Source: Gammaproteobacteria bacterium
GTDB lineage: Bacteria > Pseudomonadota > Gammaproteobacteria > Poriferisulfidales > Oxydemutatoraceae
Assembly (NCBI GenBank): GCA_007570905.1
Contig: RKSI01000209.1
Coordinates: forward strand, 1-14,367
Reading direction: 5' to 3'
Length of the DNA stretch: 14,367 bases
Position 1 is the stretch's first letter. Every line of letters begins with the position of its first letter. Below are positions 1 to 9,850 of this stretch, one piece after another. The position numbers and the translations under genes were made by a program. The notes beneath the pieces were generated by a model. It saw nothing but the letters and a program-made list of their open reading frames with translations. It ran no database searches and had not been told where the DNA came from.

Positions 1-98
1 GCCGCCGCCCGAACCGCCGGGGGAAACTCCCGCCCAAACCGCGCCGGGCAATCATCGCCACAAAACACCGCCGCTTTGCCTGACCCGCACGCCGCCCG
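1..98. other. Unassigned left-edge sequence after argJ
   Basis: I cannot assign these 98 bp. On the minus strand, an ATG at 53-55 opens a frame that runs off the edge (starting MIARRG), without a convincing ribosome binding site. On the plus strand, a frame ending at the TGA at 81-83 (last residues IIATKHRRFA) could be the tail of a convergent gene. No intrinsic terminator for argJ is evident. Either reading is possible, and neither is recognisable. Confidence 0.3.
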
Positions 99-1308
99 TC
101 AAGTGCGGTAGTCGGCGTTGATTTTCACATAGTCTTCCGTCAGATCGGAAGTCCAGATGACGGCGGCGGCGGCGCCGCGTCCGAGTTCAATGCGGATGGT
201 GAATTCCGGTGCGGACATGATTTTGGCGGCGCGGTGTTCGTCGTAACCGGCGGCCTGCGCGCCGTCGGCGAAGATGCGGTGGTCGTCCAGATAACAGACG
301 ACGCGCGCGACATCCAGGTCATCAACCGGGCTGCGTCCGACGGCGGCGATGATGCGGCCCCAGTTCGGGTCGCCGGCGCAGCACGCAGTCTTGACCAGCG
401 GCGAATGGGCGACAGTGTACGCCACCGCGCGCGCCTCGCCGGCGGAAGCGGCGCCGCGCACATCCACCGCAATCAGCCGGGTCGCGCCTTCGGCGTCGCG
501 CACTATCGCCTTCGCCAGGTCGCGCATCAGGCCGTTCAGCGCCGCCGTGCAAGCGCGGCGCGCGGCGTCGTCCAGGTCATGCCAGCGCACGCCGGAACGT
601 CCGCTCGCCAGCAGCATACAGGCGTCGTTGGTGGAGGTGTCGCCGTCCACCGTGATGGAATTGAACGACAGCGCGCAAGCGTCGCGCAGCAATTCCCGCG
701 CGGTTTGCGCGTCCATCTGCAAGTCTGTGGCGACAAACGCCAGCATCGTCGCCATGTCGGGGCATATCATGCCGGCGCCCTTGGCGATGCCGGTCAGCGC
801 GACCTCGCCGCCGCCGCACGCGACGCGGCGACTGAGCCATTTCTCGACGGTGTCGGTGGTCATGATGGCGCGCGCGGCGGCGAGCCAGTTGTCTTGCGAC
901 AGCGCGGCCAGCAAACCGGGCAGTTGCGCGGTGATTTTGTCGCACGGCAGGCGTTCGCCGATGACGCCGGTTGAAAACGGCAGCACCCGGTGCGGCGCGA
1001 CGCCCGCCAGTCGCGCCAGTTCAGCGCAGCACGCTTCGGCGTCGGCGATGCCGGCCTCGCCCGTGCCGGCGTTGGCGTTGCCGGCGTTGATCAGAAGATA
1101 ACGCGGCGCCTCGCGCCCGAGGTGTTCTCTAGCGACAACGACCGGCGCCGCGCAAAACCGGTTGCGCGTGAAAACCGCCGCCGCCGCGGTTTGTTCGGCC
1201 ACTTCAATCAGCGCGAGGTCGTCGCGCCCGCGGTAGCGGATGCCGCACGCCAGCGCAGCCACGCGGAAACCGGCGACCGGCAACGGCGCCGCCGCGTCGC
1301 CGCGCGGT

Positions 1309-1325
<17 letters not shown>
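99..1325 (-). CDS. argJ: ArgJ, glutamate N-acetyltransferase / amino-acid acetyltransferase
   Basis: ArgJ moves the acetyl group from N-acetylornithine to glutamate in cytoplasmic arginine synthesis; some members also use acetyl-CoA, which cannot be decided here. The protein is 408 residues, the usual family length. The autocleavage and nucleophile motif is clear: KGAGMICPDMATML at about 182-195, with Thr193 as the expected new N-terminal nucleophile of the beta chain. The oxyanion-hole motif STGVIG lies at 118-123, and the C-terminus NADYRT is typical. I chose the ATG at 1325 because the open frame above it is an Arg-rich shadow of secA with no family similarity. This start lies inside the last codons of secA, giving a 17-bp overlap, and no convincing ribosome binding site precedes it. 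Translation therefore probably depends on coupling to secA. The gene after it is not identifiable. Confidence 0.95.
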
Positions 1326-4227
<2,902 letters not shown>

Positions 4228-4287
4228 CACCGCGTACCTTACCACCGGCGGCGCGCCGCCCGCCGCGCCGGACGATGCAAAACCGCG

Positions 4288-5190
4288 TTAGCGCCGCGAA
4301 CCGCGAAGGAAAGGCCGGGGATTGAGCCGGCGCGAATCTTTCAGGATCTCAAGATGCAGATGCGGGCCGGTCGAGCGCCCGGTGTTGCCGAGTTTTGCGA
4401 TGACCTGCCCTTTCTTGACGACATCGCCCTCGGCGACGACTATCTCGCTGTTGTGCGCGTAGCGCGTCGCGTAGCCGTCGGCGTGGCTGATCTCCACCAG
4501 TTTGCCGTAGTGCGGCAAGTCGGCGGTGCGCTGCACGACGCCGCTGGCAAGGCTGCGCACCGGGTCGCCGACGCGCCCGACGATGTCGATGCCGGCGTGA
4601 AACTCGCGCTTGCCGCTGAACGGGCTTAAGCGCATGCCGTAGCCGGATGAAATCAGCGCGCGCTTGACCGGCCAGCCGAACGGCACCATGTCCTCGGACA
4701 GGTCGTGCGTCCTGATGTGGTCTTCAATCAGCGACAACTTCAACTCGCTCGAGCGGACGCCGGCCTCGAGACTGGCCACCGCCGCCGGCGCCGGCGAAGG
4801 CGTGATGCCGCCGATGCCCGGCGCGTCGGGGAAATTGAATTCCGCCGAATCCATGCCGTAATCCTCGGTGATGCGGTTGCCGAGCGCCTCGATGCGCGCA
4901 AGCCGCGCCGACAGCGCCGCCACCTTGCGTATCAGCAGCGAACTTTCAATCTCGCGCGAACGCCTGATTTCCTCAAGGTCGCCCAGGTAGGCGCGCAGCG
5001 CGGCGGCGGCGCCCGGGTAGTCGCCGGGCGCCTGCAACAGCGCCGCGCCGTAGCCGCCGGCGGCGGCCAGCACCAGCAGCAGCGCCAGCGCCTGCGCGCG
5101 CAGCGCGCGCCGGGCTTTCAATCTGCGCGCGGCGGCGGCACAATAGCGGCGGACGACCGGCGGAAAAAATTGTGCGGAAAATCGGATCAT
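4288..5190 (-). CDS. M23 family metallopeptidase, membrane-anchored (LytM-like)
   Basis: This is a probable periplasmic peptidoglycan endopeptidase of 300 residues. An Arg-rich cytoplasmic N-terminus (1-33) leads into one hydrophobic segment at about 34-53, so it is likely a type II membrane protein. A helical, probably coiled-coil stretch follows at about 70-108, then a Pro/Ala/Ser linker near 120-140. The LytM/M23 domain covers about 165-295. The zinc ligands and catalytic residues all appear intact: His198 and Asp202 in FHAGID, His246 in RYAHNSE, and His277/His279 in GPHLHLE. It should therefore be an active enzyme, not a degenerate activator such as EnvC or NlpD. The ATG at 5190 has GAGGGA just upstream. 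The start overlaps head-to-head by 19 bp with the plus-strand dciA-like gene. This position between lpxC and secA is shared with Pseudomonas-type genomes. The exact in vivo role is inference. Confidence 0.9.
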   Translation of the reverse strand: MIRFSAQFFPPVVRRYCAAAARRLKARRALRAQALALLLVLAAAGGYGAALLQAPGDYPGAAAALRAYLGDLEEIRRSREIESSLLIRKVAALSARLARIEALGNRITEDYGMDSAEFNFPDAPGIGGITPSPAPAAVASLEAGVRSSELKLSLIEDHIRTHDLSEDMVPFGWPVKRALISSGYGMRLSPFSGKREFHAGIDIVGRVGDPVRSLASGVVQRTADLPHYGKLVEISHADGYATRYAHNSEIVVAEGDVVKKGQVIAKLGNTGRSTGPHLHLEILKDSRRLNPRPFLRGSRR

Positions 5191-5516
5191 ACATTCCCTC
5201 GCTTCATCCGGGGCTGGACAAGCGGGCGCGGCTGCTGGCGGAGATGACCGCCAGCGCGCGCAGCCGCCTGGCGCCGCATCTGGCGCCGCATTGCTGGATC
5301 AGCAACTTTGACGGGCAGTGCGTCACGCTGGTGACCGACGAGCCGTGCCTGGCGCTGCACCTGCGCCACCAGCAGCGTGAGATAGTCAAGCAGTTGAACG
5401 AGGAATTTGCGCGGCGCCTGCATCAGAGTTTCACCAGAATACGGGTCAGGGTGTCGAGCCAGCCTATAGGAGAAACGGGAAAACCGGTTCAGCCTTCCTC
5501 GGATACCGGCATGTAG
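5172..5516 (+). CDS. dciA: DUF721 / DciA-like protein
   Basis: This is the only plus-strand gene in the window, 114 residues from a GTG start. The pattern DKRARLLAEMTASARSRLAP, then LVTDEPCLALHLRHQQREI at about 53-71 and a closing RIRVRVSS, matches what I recall of the DUF721 family. That family includes DciA, the loader of replicative helicase DnaB in bacteria lacking DnaC. Such genes commonly lie reversed between lpxC and the M23/secA block. GCGGA lies about eight bases before the GTG at 5172, and no earlier start looks better. The 5' end overlaps the M23 gene by 19 bp and the 3' end overlaps lpxC, convergently, by 28 bp. The last 15 or so residues fall outside the conserved domain. The assignment rests on sequence pattern plus position; the helicase-loading role is by family only. 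Confidence 0.8.
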   Translation: MRKIGSYIPSLHPGLDKRARLLAEMTASARSRLAPHLAPHCWISNFDGQCVTLVTDEPCLALHLRHQQREIVKQLNEEFARRLHQSFTRIRVRVSSQPIGETGKPVQPSSDTGM

Positions 5517-6403
5517 ATGACCGGCGTCGGGCTGTCTTCCTCCTTGAAGGAGACTTCCTCCCACGCCGCCTTGTCGGCCAGCAGTTTCTTCAGCAGCGCA
5601 TTGTTCAGTTCGTGGCCGGACTTGTAGCCCTCGAACGAACCGATGAGGCTGTGGCCGAGCAGGTAGAGGTCGCCGATGACATCGAGCACCTTGTGCTTGA
5701 CAAACTCGTCGCCCGAACGCAGGCCGCCCTCGTTGATGACGCGGTGGTCGTCGATGACAACCGCGTTCTCGAGGCTGCCGCCGAGCGCGAGGTTCATCTC
5801 GCGGAGTTTTTCATAGTCTTTCAGAAAGCCGAAGGTGCGGGCGCGGCTGACGCTGGTGACAAACGAGGTGGTGGAGAAATCCACCTCAACCTTCTGCGTG
5901 GTCTCGTGGAAGGCGGGGTGGTCGAAGTCTATCGTGAAGTGGATGCGGAAGCCGTCGTAGGGCCTGAAACGCGCCCATTTGTCGCCCTTTTCGGTGCCGA
6001 CGGACTTCTTGATGCGGATGAACTTCTTGGCCGCGTTCTGCTCTTCAATGCCCGCCGACCTCAACAGAAAGACAAAAGGCCCGGCGCTGCCGTCCATAAT
6101 CGGAACTTCGGGCGCGTCCACATCAATGTGCAGGTTGTCGATGCCGAGACCCGCAACCGCCGACAGCAGGTGCTCGACCGTAGAGACGCGAACATCGCCG
6201 CGCCCGAGCGTCGTGGACATTCGCGTGTCCACCACATACTGCGTCGCCGCCGGTATGTCCACCGGCTCGTTGAAATCAACCCGGTGAAAAATAACGCCGG
6301 TGTCGGGAGCCGCGGGGCGCAGCGTCATGTAAATTCTCTTGCCGGTATGCAAACCGACGCCGACGGCCTGAATTGAATTCTTCAGGGTTCGCTGTTTTAA
6401 CAC
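5489..6403 (-). CDS. lpxC: LpxC, UDP-3-O-acyl-N-acetylglucosamine deacetylase
   Basis: LpxC is the cytoplasmic zinc deacetylase that commits UDP-GlcNAc derivatives to lipid A, so the cell has, or descends from cells with, an LPS outer membrane. The protein is 304 residues, one fewer than E. coli LpxC. The zinc ligands are His78 (in STVEHLLSA), His237 and Asp241 (in FVKHKVLD). The catalytic residues are Glu77 and His264 (in SGHELNN). The start is GTG at 6403, giving the N-terminus (V)LKQRTLKNS that fits the family, with AGGAA about ten bases upstream. It is separated from ftsZ by 192 bp containing a plausible promoter and hairpin, so it may be transcribed partly on its own. Its 3' end converges with and overlaps the dciA-like gene. 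In E. coli, LpxC is controlled by FtsH proteolysis; the C-terminus here ends MPVSEEG, and whether that is a degron is unknown. Confidence 0.97.
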   Translation of the reverse strand: MLKQRTLKNSIQAVGVGLHTGKRIYMTLRPAAPDTGVIFHRVDFNEPVDIPAATQYVVDTRMSTTLGRGDVRVSTVEHLLSAVAGLGIDNLHIDVDAPEVPIMDGSAGPFVFLLRSAGIEEQNAAKKFIRIKKSVGTEKGDKWARFRPYDGFRIHFTIDFDHPAFHETTQKVEVDFSTTSFVTSVSRARTFGFLKDYEKLREMNLALGGSLENAVVIDDHRVINEGGLRSGDEFVKHKVLDVIGDLYLLGHSLIGSFEGYKSGHELNNALLKKLLADKAAWEEVSFKEEDSPTPVIYMPVSEEG

Positions 6404-6454
6404 GATAAATTGTTTCCTGGCATCTGTAAGGTGTCTTGCGGAAACCGGCCCGGC

Positions 6455-6474
6455 GCGGCGCCTGAAAGCGCCGC
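6455..6474 (-). other. Hairpin in the lpxC leader
   Basis: A perfect 7-bp inverted repeat (6455-6461 and 6468-6474) with a 6-nt loop lies in the predicted lpxC leader, about 50 nt before the start codon. No T-run follows it on the minus strand, so it does not look like an intrinsic terminator. It could be a leader structure or chance in G+C-rich DNA. Confidence 0.3.
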
Positions 6475-6498
6475 TTCCGCCCCGGCGGAACGGGCATT

Positions 6499-6526
6499 AT
6501 TGTAACCGCGCCGCGCAAAACCGCAA
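6499..6526 (-). promoter_or_regulatory. Putative sigma-70 promoter for lpxC
   Basis: Read on the minus strand, TTGCGG (6521-6526) is followed after 16 bp by TACAAT (6499-6504). Both are close to the -35 and -10 consensus in a G+C-rich context where A/T hexamers are scarce. The predicted transcript would begin near 6492 and carry a leader of about 90 nt before the lpxC GTG. Confidence 0.55.
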
Positions 6527-6560
6527 GTTGCCGCAGGCGGGCGCCGCAAAACGCGCCCCG

Positions 6561-6578
6561 GCGGGCATTTCAGCCCGC
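6561..6578 (-). terminator. Possible weak terminator or hairpin after ftsZ
   Basis: A perfect 6-bp stem (GCGGGC/GCCCGC, 6561-6566 and 6573-6578) with a 6-nt loop begins 17 bp after the ftsZ stop. The nearest T-run on the minus strand is only TTTT at 6548-6551, nine bases past the stem. It would therefore be a poor intrinsic terminator and may only protect the ftsZ 3' end or attenuate readthrough. Confidence 0.25.
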
Positions 6579-6595
6579 ACGCACGCCGCCGCCGC

Positions 6596-7840
6596 TCAAT
6601 CCACCTGCTGGCGCAAAAATGCCGGTATTTCAAGGTAATCGTCGTAGTTCTCGTCGGCGGACGGCGGCGCCGGCGGCGCGCCGCGCGCTGCCGGAGCGGT
6701 CTCCGCGGCCTCGTCCGCGGACGCCGCCGCAGACACGACCGCCGCCGGGCGGCCCGCAGGCCGGCGCCCGACAGCCGGCGCCTCCAGCCCGGCGTAATCG
6801 CCTTCCTCCGGCGCCAGCAGCGACGACTGCTGCGGCGCTTCCTCGCCCGCCTGCGCGTCGGCGGCGGGCGCCTGCGCGTGGCGCGCGCCGAGGCCGGTGG
6901 CGACCAGCGTCACGCGCAGGCCGTCTTCCATCGCCTCGTCCACCACCGTGCCGACGACGACATTGGCGTCGTCCGCCGTCAATTCGGAGATGCACGCGCC
7001 GATTTCCTCAAACTCGCCGATGGTGACATTGGCGCTGGTGATATTGACCAGCAACCCGCGCACATTGGCCAGGTCCATGTCCTCCAGCAGCGGGTTGTGT
7101 ATCGCCGCCTGCGCGGCCTCGTAGGCGCGGCCCTCGCCCTTGGCCGAGCCGGAGCCGATCATCGCCATGCCCATCTCCGACATCACCGTCCTGACATCGG
7201 CGAAATCAAGATTGACCATGCCGTCGCAGGTAATCAGTTCGGCGATGCCCTGCACCGCGCCGTAGAGCACATCGTTGGCCTTCTCAAACGCATCCACCAT
7301 CGTGATTTCGTCGCCGAAAACGGCGCGCAGTTTGTCGTTGGGGATGGTAATCAGCGAATCCACATGCCGCTCGAGGCTTTCCACGCCCTGCGCGGCGATG
7401 CCCATGCGCTTGCGCCCCTCAAACGAGAACGGGCGGGTGACGACGGCCACCGTCAGGATGCCGAGACTGCGCGCGATTTCGGCGATGACCGGCGCCGCGC
7501 CGGTGCCGGTGCCGCCGCCGAGGCCGGCGGTGAGAAACACCATGTCGGCGCCGTCAAGCACCTCGCGCAGCCGGTCGGCGGCCTCGTTGGCGGCGTCGCG
7601 CCCGAGTTCCGGGTCGGCGCCGGCGCCGAGGCCGTTGGTCAGTTTCTCGCCGAGGCGCACAGTGGTGTCGGCGCGGCTGTTGCCGAGCGCCTGCATGTCG
7701 GTGTTGGCGCAGATGAACTGCACGCCGCCGATGTTCTTGCGAACCATGTAATTGAGCGCGTTGCCGCCGCCGCCGCCGACGCCGACAACCTTGATGACCG
7801 CGCCCTGCAGACGCTCTTCTTCCACCAGATGAAATACCAT
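6596..7840 (-). CDS. ftsZ: FtsZ, tubulin-like cell-division GTPase
   Basis: FtsZ polymerises at mid-cell to form the Z ring. The protein is 414 residues. The GTP-binding glycine loops are clear: VGVGGGGGNALN at 19-30 and the tubulin signature GGGTGTG at 108-114. The T7 synergy loop N-x-D-x-x-D (Asn210, Asp212, Asp215) that completes the GTPase site is intact. The globular core ends near 325, followed by an unstructured Ala/Pro/Glu-rich linker to about 398. The conserved C-terminal peptide DYLEIPAFLRQQ, which binds FtsA and ZipA, comes last. The ATG at 7840 follows a near-perfect Shine-Dalgarno sequence, the strongest I saw in the window. The gene lies 25 bp after ftsA and 192 bp before lpxC. 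Confidence 0.98.
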   Translation of the reverse strand: MVFHLVEEERLQGAVIKVVGVGGGGGNALNYMVRKNIGGVQFICANTDMQALGNSRADTTVRLGEKLTNGLGAGADPELGRDAANEAADRLREVLDGADMVFLTAGLGGGTGTGAAPVIAEIARSLGILTVAVVTRPFSFEGRKRMGIAAQGVESLERHVDSLITIPNDKLRAVFGDEITMVDAFEKANDVLYGAVQGIAELITCDGMVNLDFADVRTVMSEMGMAMIGSGSAKGEGRAYEAAQAAIHNPLLEDMDLANVRGLLVNITSANVTIGEFEEIGACISELTADDANVVVGTVVDEAMEDGLRVTLVATGLGARHAQAPAADAQAGEEAPQQSSLLAPEEGDYAGLEAPAVGRRPAGRPAAVVSAAASADEAAETAPAARGAPPAPPSADENYDDYLEIPAFLRQQVD

Positions 7841-7844
7841 GATG

Positions 7845-7853
7845 ACCTCCTTT
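7845..7853 (-). promoter_or_regulatory. Strong Shine-Dalgarno site of ftsZ
   Basis: The minus strand reads AAAGGAGGT with five bases between GGAGG and the ftsZ ATG, almost fully complementary to the 16S rRNA 3' end. It is much stronger than the sites of neighbouring genes and sits in the 25-bp gap after ftsA. This fits the known need for FtsZ in large excess over FtsA and FtsQ. Confidence 0.85.
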
Positions 7854-7865
7854 AAGGTTTGCTGG

Positions 7866-9077
7866 TTAAAAATTCTCTTGAAGCCAGGCCTTGGCCTTGA
7901 GCCAGGTGTTCTTGACGCGCCCGGCGTGCCGCTGCTCGGCGCCGCCGGCGGAGCCCATGTCGGCGGCGTAGCGCAACAACCCCAGCCCGGTGGCGTGCAC
8001 CGGGTCGCGCGAGATGGACGGAAAACCCTCCACCGCCGCCGGGCGCCCGATGCGCACCGGCATCTGGAAAACGCCTTCGGCCAGTTCGGCGACGCCCTCG
8101 AGTTTGGCGCTGCCGCCGGTCAGCACGATGCCGGACACCACCACATCCTCGAAGTGATGGCGCTCCAGTTCGCGGCGCACCAGCGAGAACAACTCCTCGT
8201 AGCGCGGCTCTATAATCTCGGCCAGCATTTGCCGGCGGATGCGCGTCGCCGGCTTTTCCGCCGACAGGCCCGGCACCTCCACGGTCTCGCTCTCGTCGGC
8301 GTGGCGTTTCAGCGCAAAGCCGTATTTCAACTTGATTTCCTCGGCGCTTTTGGTCGGCGTGCGCAGCGTTACGGCGATGTCGTTCGTCACATGGTCGCCG
8401 GCAATCGGGATGACCGCCGTGTGCACGACCGCGCCGCGCGTGAAAACCGCGATGTCGGTGGTGCCGCCGCCGATGTCCACCAGGCACACGCCGAGTTCGC
8501 GCTCGTCCGGCGTCAGCACCGCGAGGCTCGACGCAATCGGCTCGAGCACAAAACTCGCCACCTCAAGCCCGCAGCGGCGCACGCACTTGGCGATGTTCTG
8601 TATCGGGTGGGCGCCGCCGGTAATCAGGTGCACGGTGGCCTCGAGGCGGTAGCCCGACATGCCGATCGGGTCCTTGATGCCCTGCTCGCCGTCTATCGTG
8701 AAGTCGCGCGGCAGGATATGCAGCACCTGCTGGTCGCCGGCGATTTGTATCGCCTGCGCGGTCTCTATGGCGTTGCCGATGTCGGCGCGGCTGACCTCGC
8801 CGTCGCGTATCGGCGCGGCGCCGTGGCAGTTGAGGCTTTGGATGTGGCTGCCGGCGACGCCGACATACACCGACGACACCTTGCACTCGGCCATCAATTC
8901 GGCCTCCTCGACGGCGCGGCGGATGGAGTCCACCATCTCTTCTATGTTGATGACGACGCCCTTCTTCATGCCTTTTGACAGGCACGAGCCGACCGAGAGT
9001 ATCTCTATGTCGTCGCCGACGACATCGCCGACGATGACGGCGACCTTGCTGGTGCCGATGTCAAGCGCCGTCAGCAT
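7866..9077 (-). CDS. ftsA: FtsA, actin-like cell-division protein
   Basis: FtsA is an actin-fold ATPase that tethers FtsZ to the inner membrane and recruits later divisome proteins. The protein is 403 residues. The phosphate-1 motif is at the very N-terminus (LDIGTSKVAVIVG, 5-17). The 1C (SHS2-type) domain lies at about 75-160, phosphate-2 is DIGGGTTD at 201-208, and the adenosine motif is LTGGSAKLEG at 319-328. The last residues, VKNTWLKAKAWLQENF, form the amphipathic membrane-targeting helix. The ATG at 9077 is chosen because it places the phosphate-1 motif at the expected position. The longer open frame above it is an Arg-rich shadow of ftsQ. The start overlaps the ftsQ stop by 7 bp (ATGCTGA), with GGGGAG just upstream, suggesting translational coupling. 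It is slightly shorter than E. coli FtsA at the N-terminus. Confidence 0.97.
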   Translation of the reverse strand: MLTALDIGTSKVAVIVGDVVGDDIEILSVGSCLSKGMKKGVVINIEEMVDSIRRAVEEAELMAECKVSSVYVGVAGSHIQSLNCHGAAPIRDGEVSRADIGNAIETAQAIQIAGDQQVLHILPRDFTIDGEQGIKDPIGMSGYRLEATVHLITGGAHPIQNIAKCVRRCGLEVASFVLEPIASSLAVLTPDERELGVCLVDIGGGTTDIAVFTRGAVVHTAVIPIAGDHVTNDIAVTLRTPTKSAEEIKLKYGFALKRHADESETVEVPGLSAEKPATRIRRQMLAEIIEPRYEELFSLVRRELERHHFEDVVVSGIVLTGGSAKLEGVAELAEGVFQMPVRIGRPAAVEGFPSISRDPVHATGLGLLRYAADMGSAGGAEQRHAGRVKNTWLKAKAWLQENF

Positions 9078-9850
9078 GGCCGCTCCCCGCGCTCGCGCAG
9101 CGCGAAACCGTCGGCGTAGCGCAAATCCACGCAGGCGCCGGCGGTGAAGCCGGCAAAGCCCGCGCGCCGCGCGGCGATAAAGCGGCGCACGCGCGCGGGA
9201 AGGTCGGTGCGCCCCAAAGTCAGGTGCGGGCCGCCGGCCAGTTGCACGCTCCACGAGCGCCGCCCGTCCTCGCGCAGCGCCTCAATCCGCGCGCCGGCGG
9301 CGGCCAGTTCGGGCGCAAGGGCGCGGTAAAACGCCAGCACCGCGCGCTCGCGCCCCGGTTGCGCGTCAAACAGCGGCAACTCGCGGCGCCTGGGCAGCGG
9401 CGGCGTGAAAATCTCGCCGTCGGTGCTGAGCAGCGCGTCGCGCCCCCAGTGGGCGGCGGCTTCGTATTCCTCCAGTTCCACTCGCAGCGTTGCCGGCCAG
9501 ATGCGGCGCACGGTGGCGTGGCGCACCCACGGAATGTCCTCAAACGCGCGTTCAACCGCGTGCAAATCCACCGCGAACAGATGCAGTTCATACAAACGCT
9601 CAAAAATTTTCTCAACGCGCAGGCGATCCAGGCGGCGGTAGTCGCCCTCAAGATGCACGACGCCGACCTTGCCCGACACAAAGCCGCCCCAGTCGGGGCG
9701 CGCCACCGCCGCCGCAATCACGACCGCCGCCACCAGCGCCGCCGCGACCAGCCGGTCAACGCGCGCGAAGCGGCTTATAAAAGACCGCACAGAAGACGCC
9801 CCGCCCGTGCGCGCGGCGCGTGCTGCGGCGGCGTGCATCGTCGCGGCCAT
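9071..9850 (-). CDS. ftsQ: FtsQ, divisome membrane protein
   Basis: FtsQ is a bitopic inner-membrane protein that connects early and late divisome components through FtsB and FtsL. The protein is 259 residues from the ATG. It has a basic cytoplasmic N-terminus (1-32), one transmembrane segment at about 33-50, then a POTRA domain at about 61-130. The typical FtsQ pattern IPWVRHATVRRIWPATLRVE lies at 106-125, followed by the beta domain with EEYEAAAHWG and LSTDGEIF. Two adjacent starts are possible, GTG at 9853 and ATG at 9850; both overlap the ddlB stop (GTGATG). I report the ATG, and the choice changes the protein by one residue. It ends seven bases inside ftsA. Sequence identity in this family is low, but domain order and position leave little doubt. 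Confidence 0.94.
   Translation of the reverse strand: MAATMHAAAARAARTGGASSVRSFISRFARVDRLVAAALVAAVVIAAAVARPDWGGFVSGKVGVVHLEGDYRRLDRLRVEKIFERLYELHLFAVDLHAVERAFEDIPWVRHATVRRIWPATLRVELEEYEAAAHWGRDALLSTDGEIFTPPLPRRRELPLFDAQPGRERAVLAFYRALAPELAAAGARIEALREDGRRSWSVQLAGGPHLTLGRTDLPARVRRFIAARRAGFAGFTAGACVDLRYADGFALRERGERPC

Noticed and set aside
1..98. mutT/nudix gene following argJ, as in some gammaproteobacteria
   Set aside because: None of the three minus-strand frames in the 98 bp shows a nudix N-terminal pattern, so the order cannot be extended beyond argJ.
4247..4260. 14-bp perfect palindrome GGCGGCGCGCCGCC just before the secA ribosome binding site
   Set aside because: I considered a regulatory hairpin comparable in role to secM control of secA. 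The stem would be only five pairs with a CGCG loop, there is no arrest-peptide gene, and such palindromes arise easily at this base composition.
5116..5171. Possible promoter for the dciA-like gene inside the M23 gene (TTTCAA ... CAATAG)
   Set aside because: Spacing of about 19 bp and poor hexamer matches make it indistinguishable from chance, so I did not list it.
4228..5190. A secM-like secretion monitor upstream of secA
   Set aside because: The gene upstream of secA is an intact M23 peptidase with no C-terminal arrest motif resembling SecM, and the 60-bp gap is too short to hold one.
7839..8978. Plus-strand open frame of 379 codons opposite ftsA
   Set aside because: It is a mirror of ftsA codons with no recognisable protein motifs; a conserved essential gene occupies the other strand.
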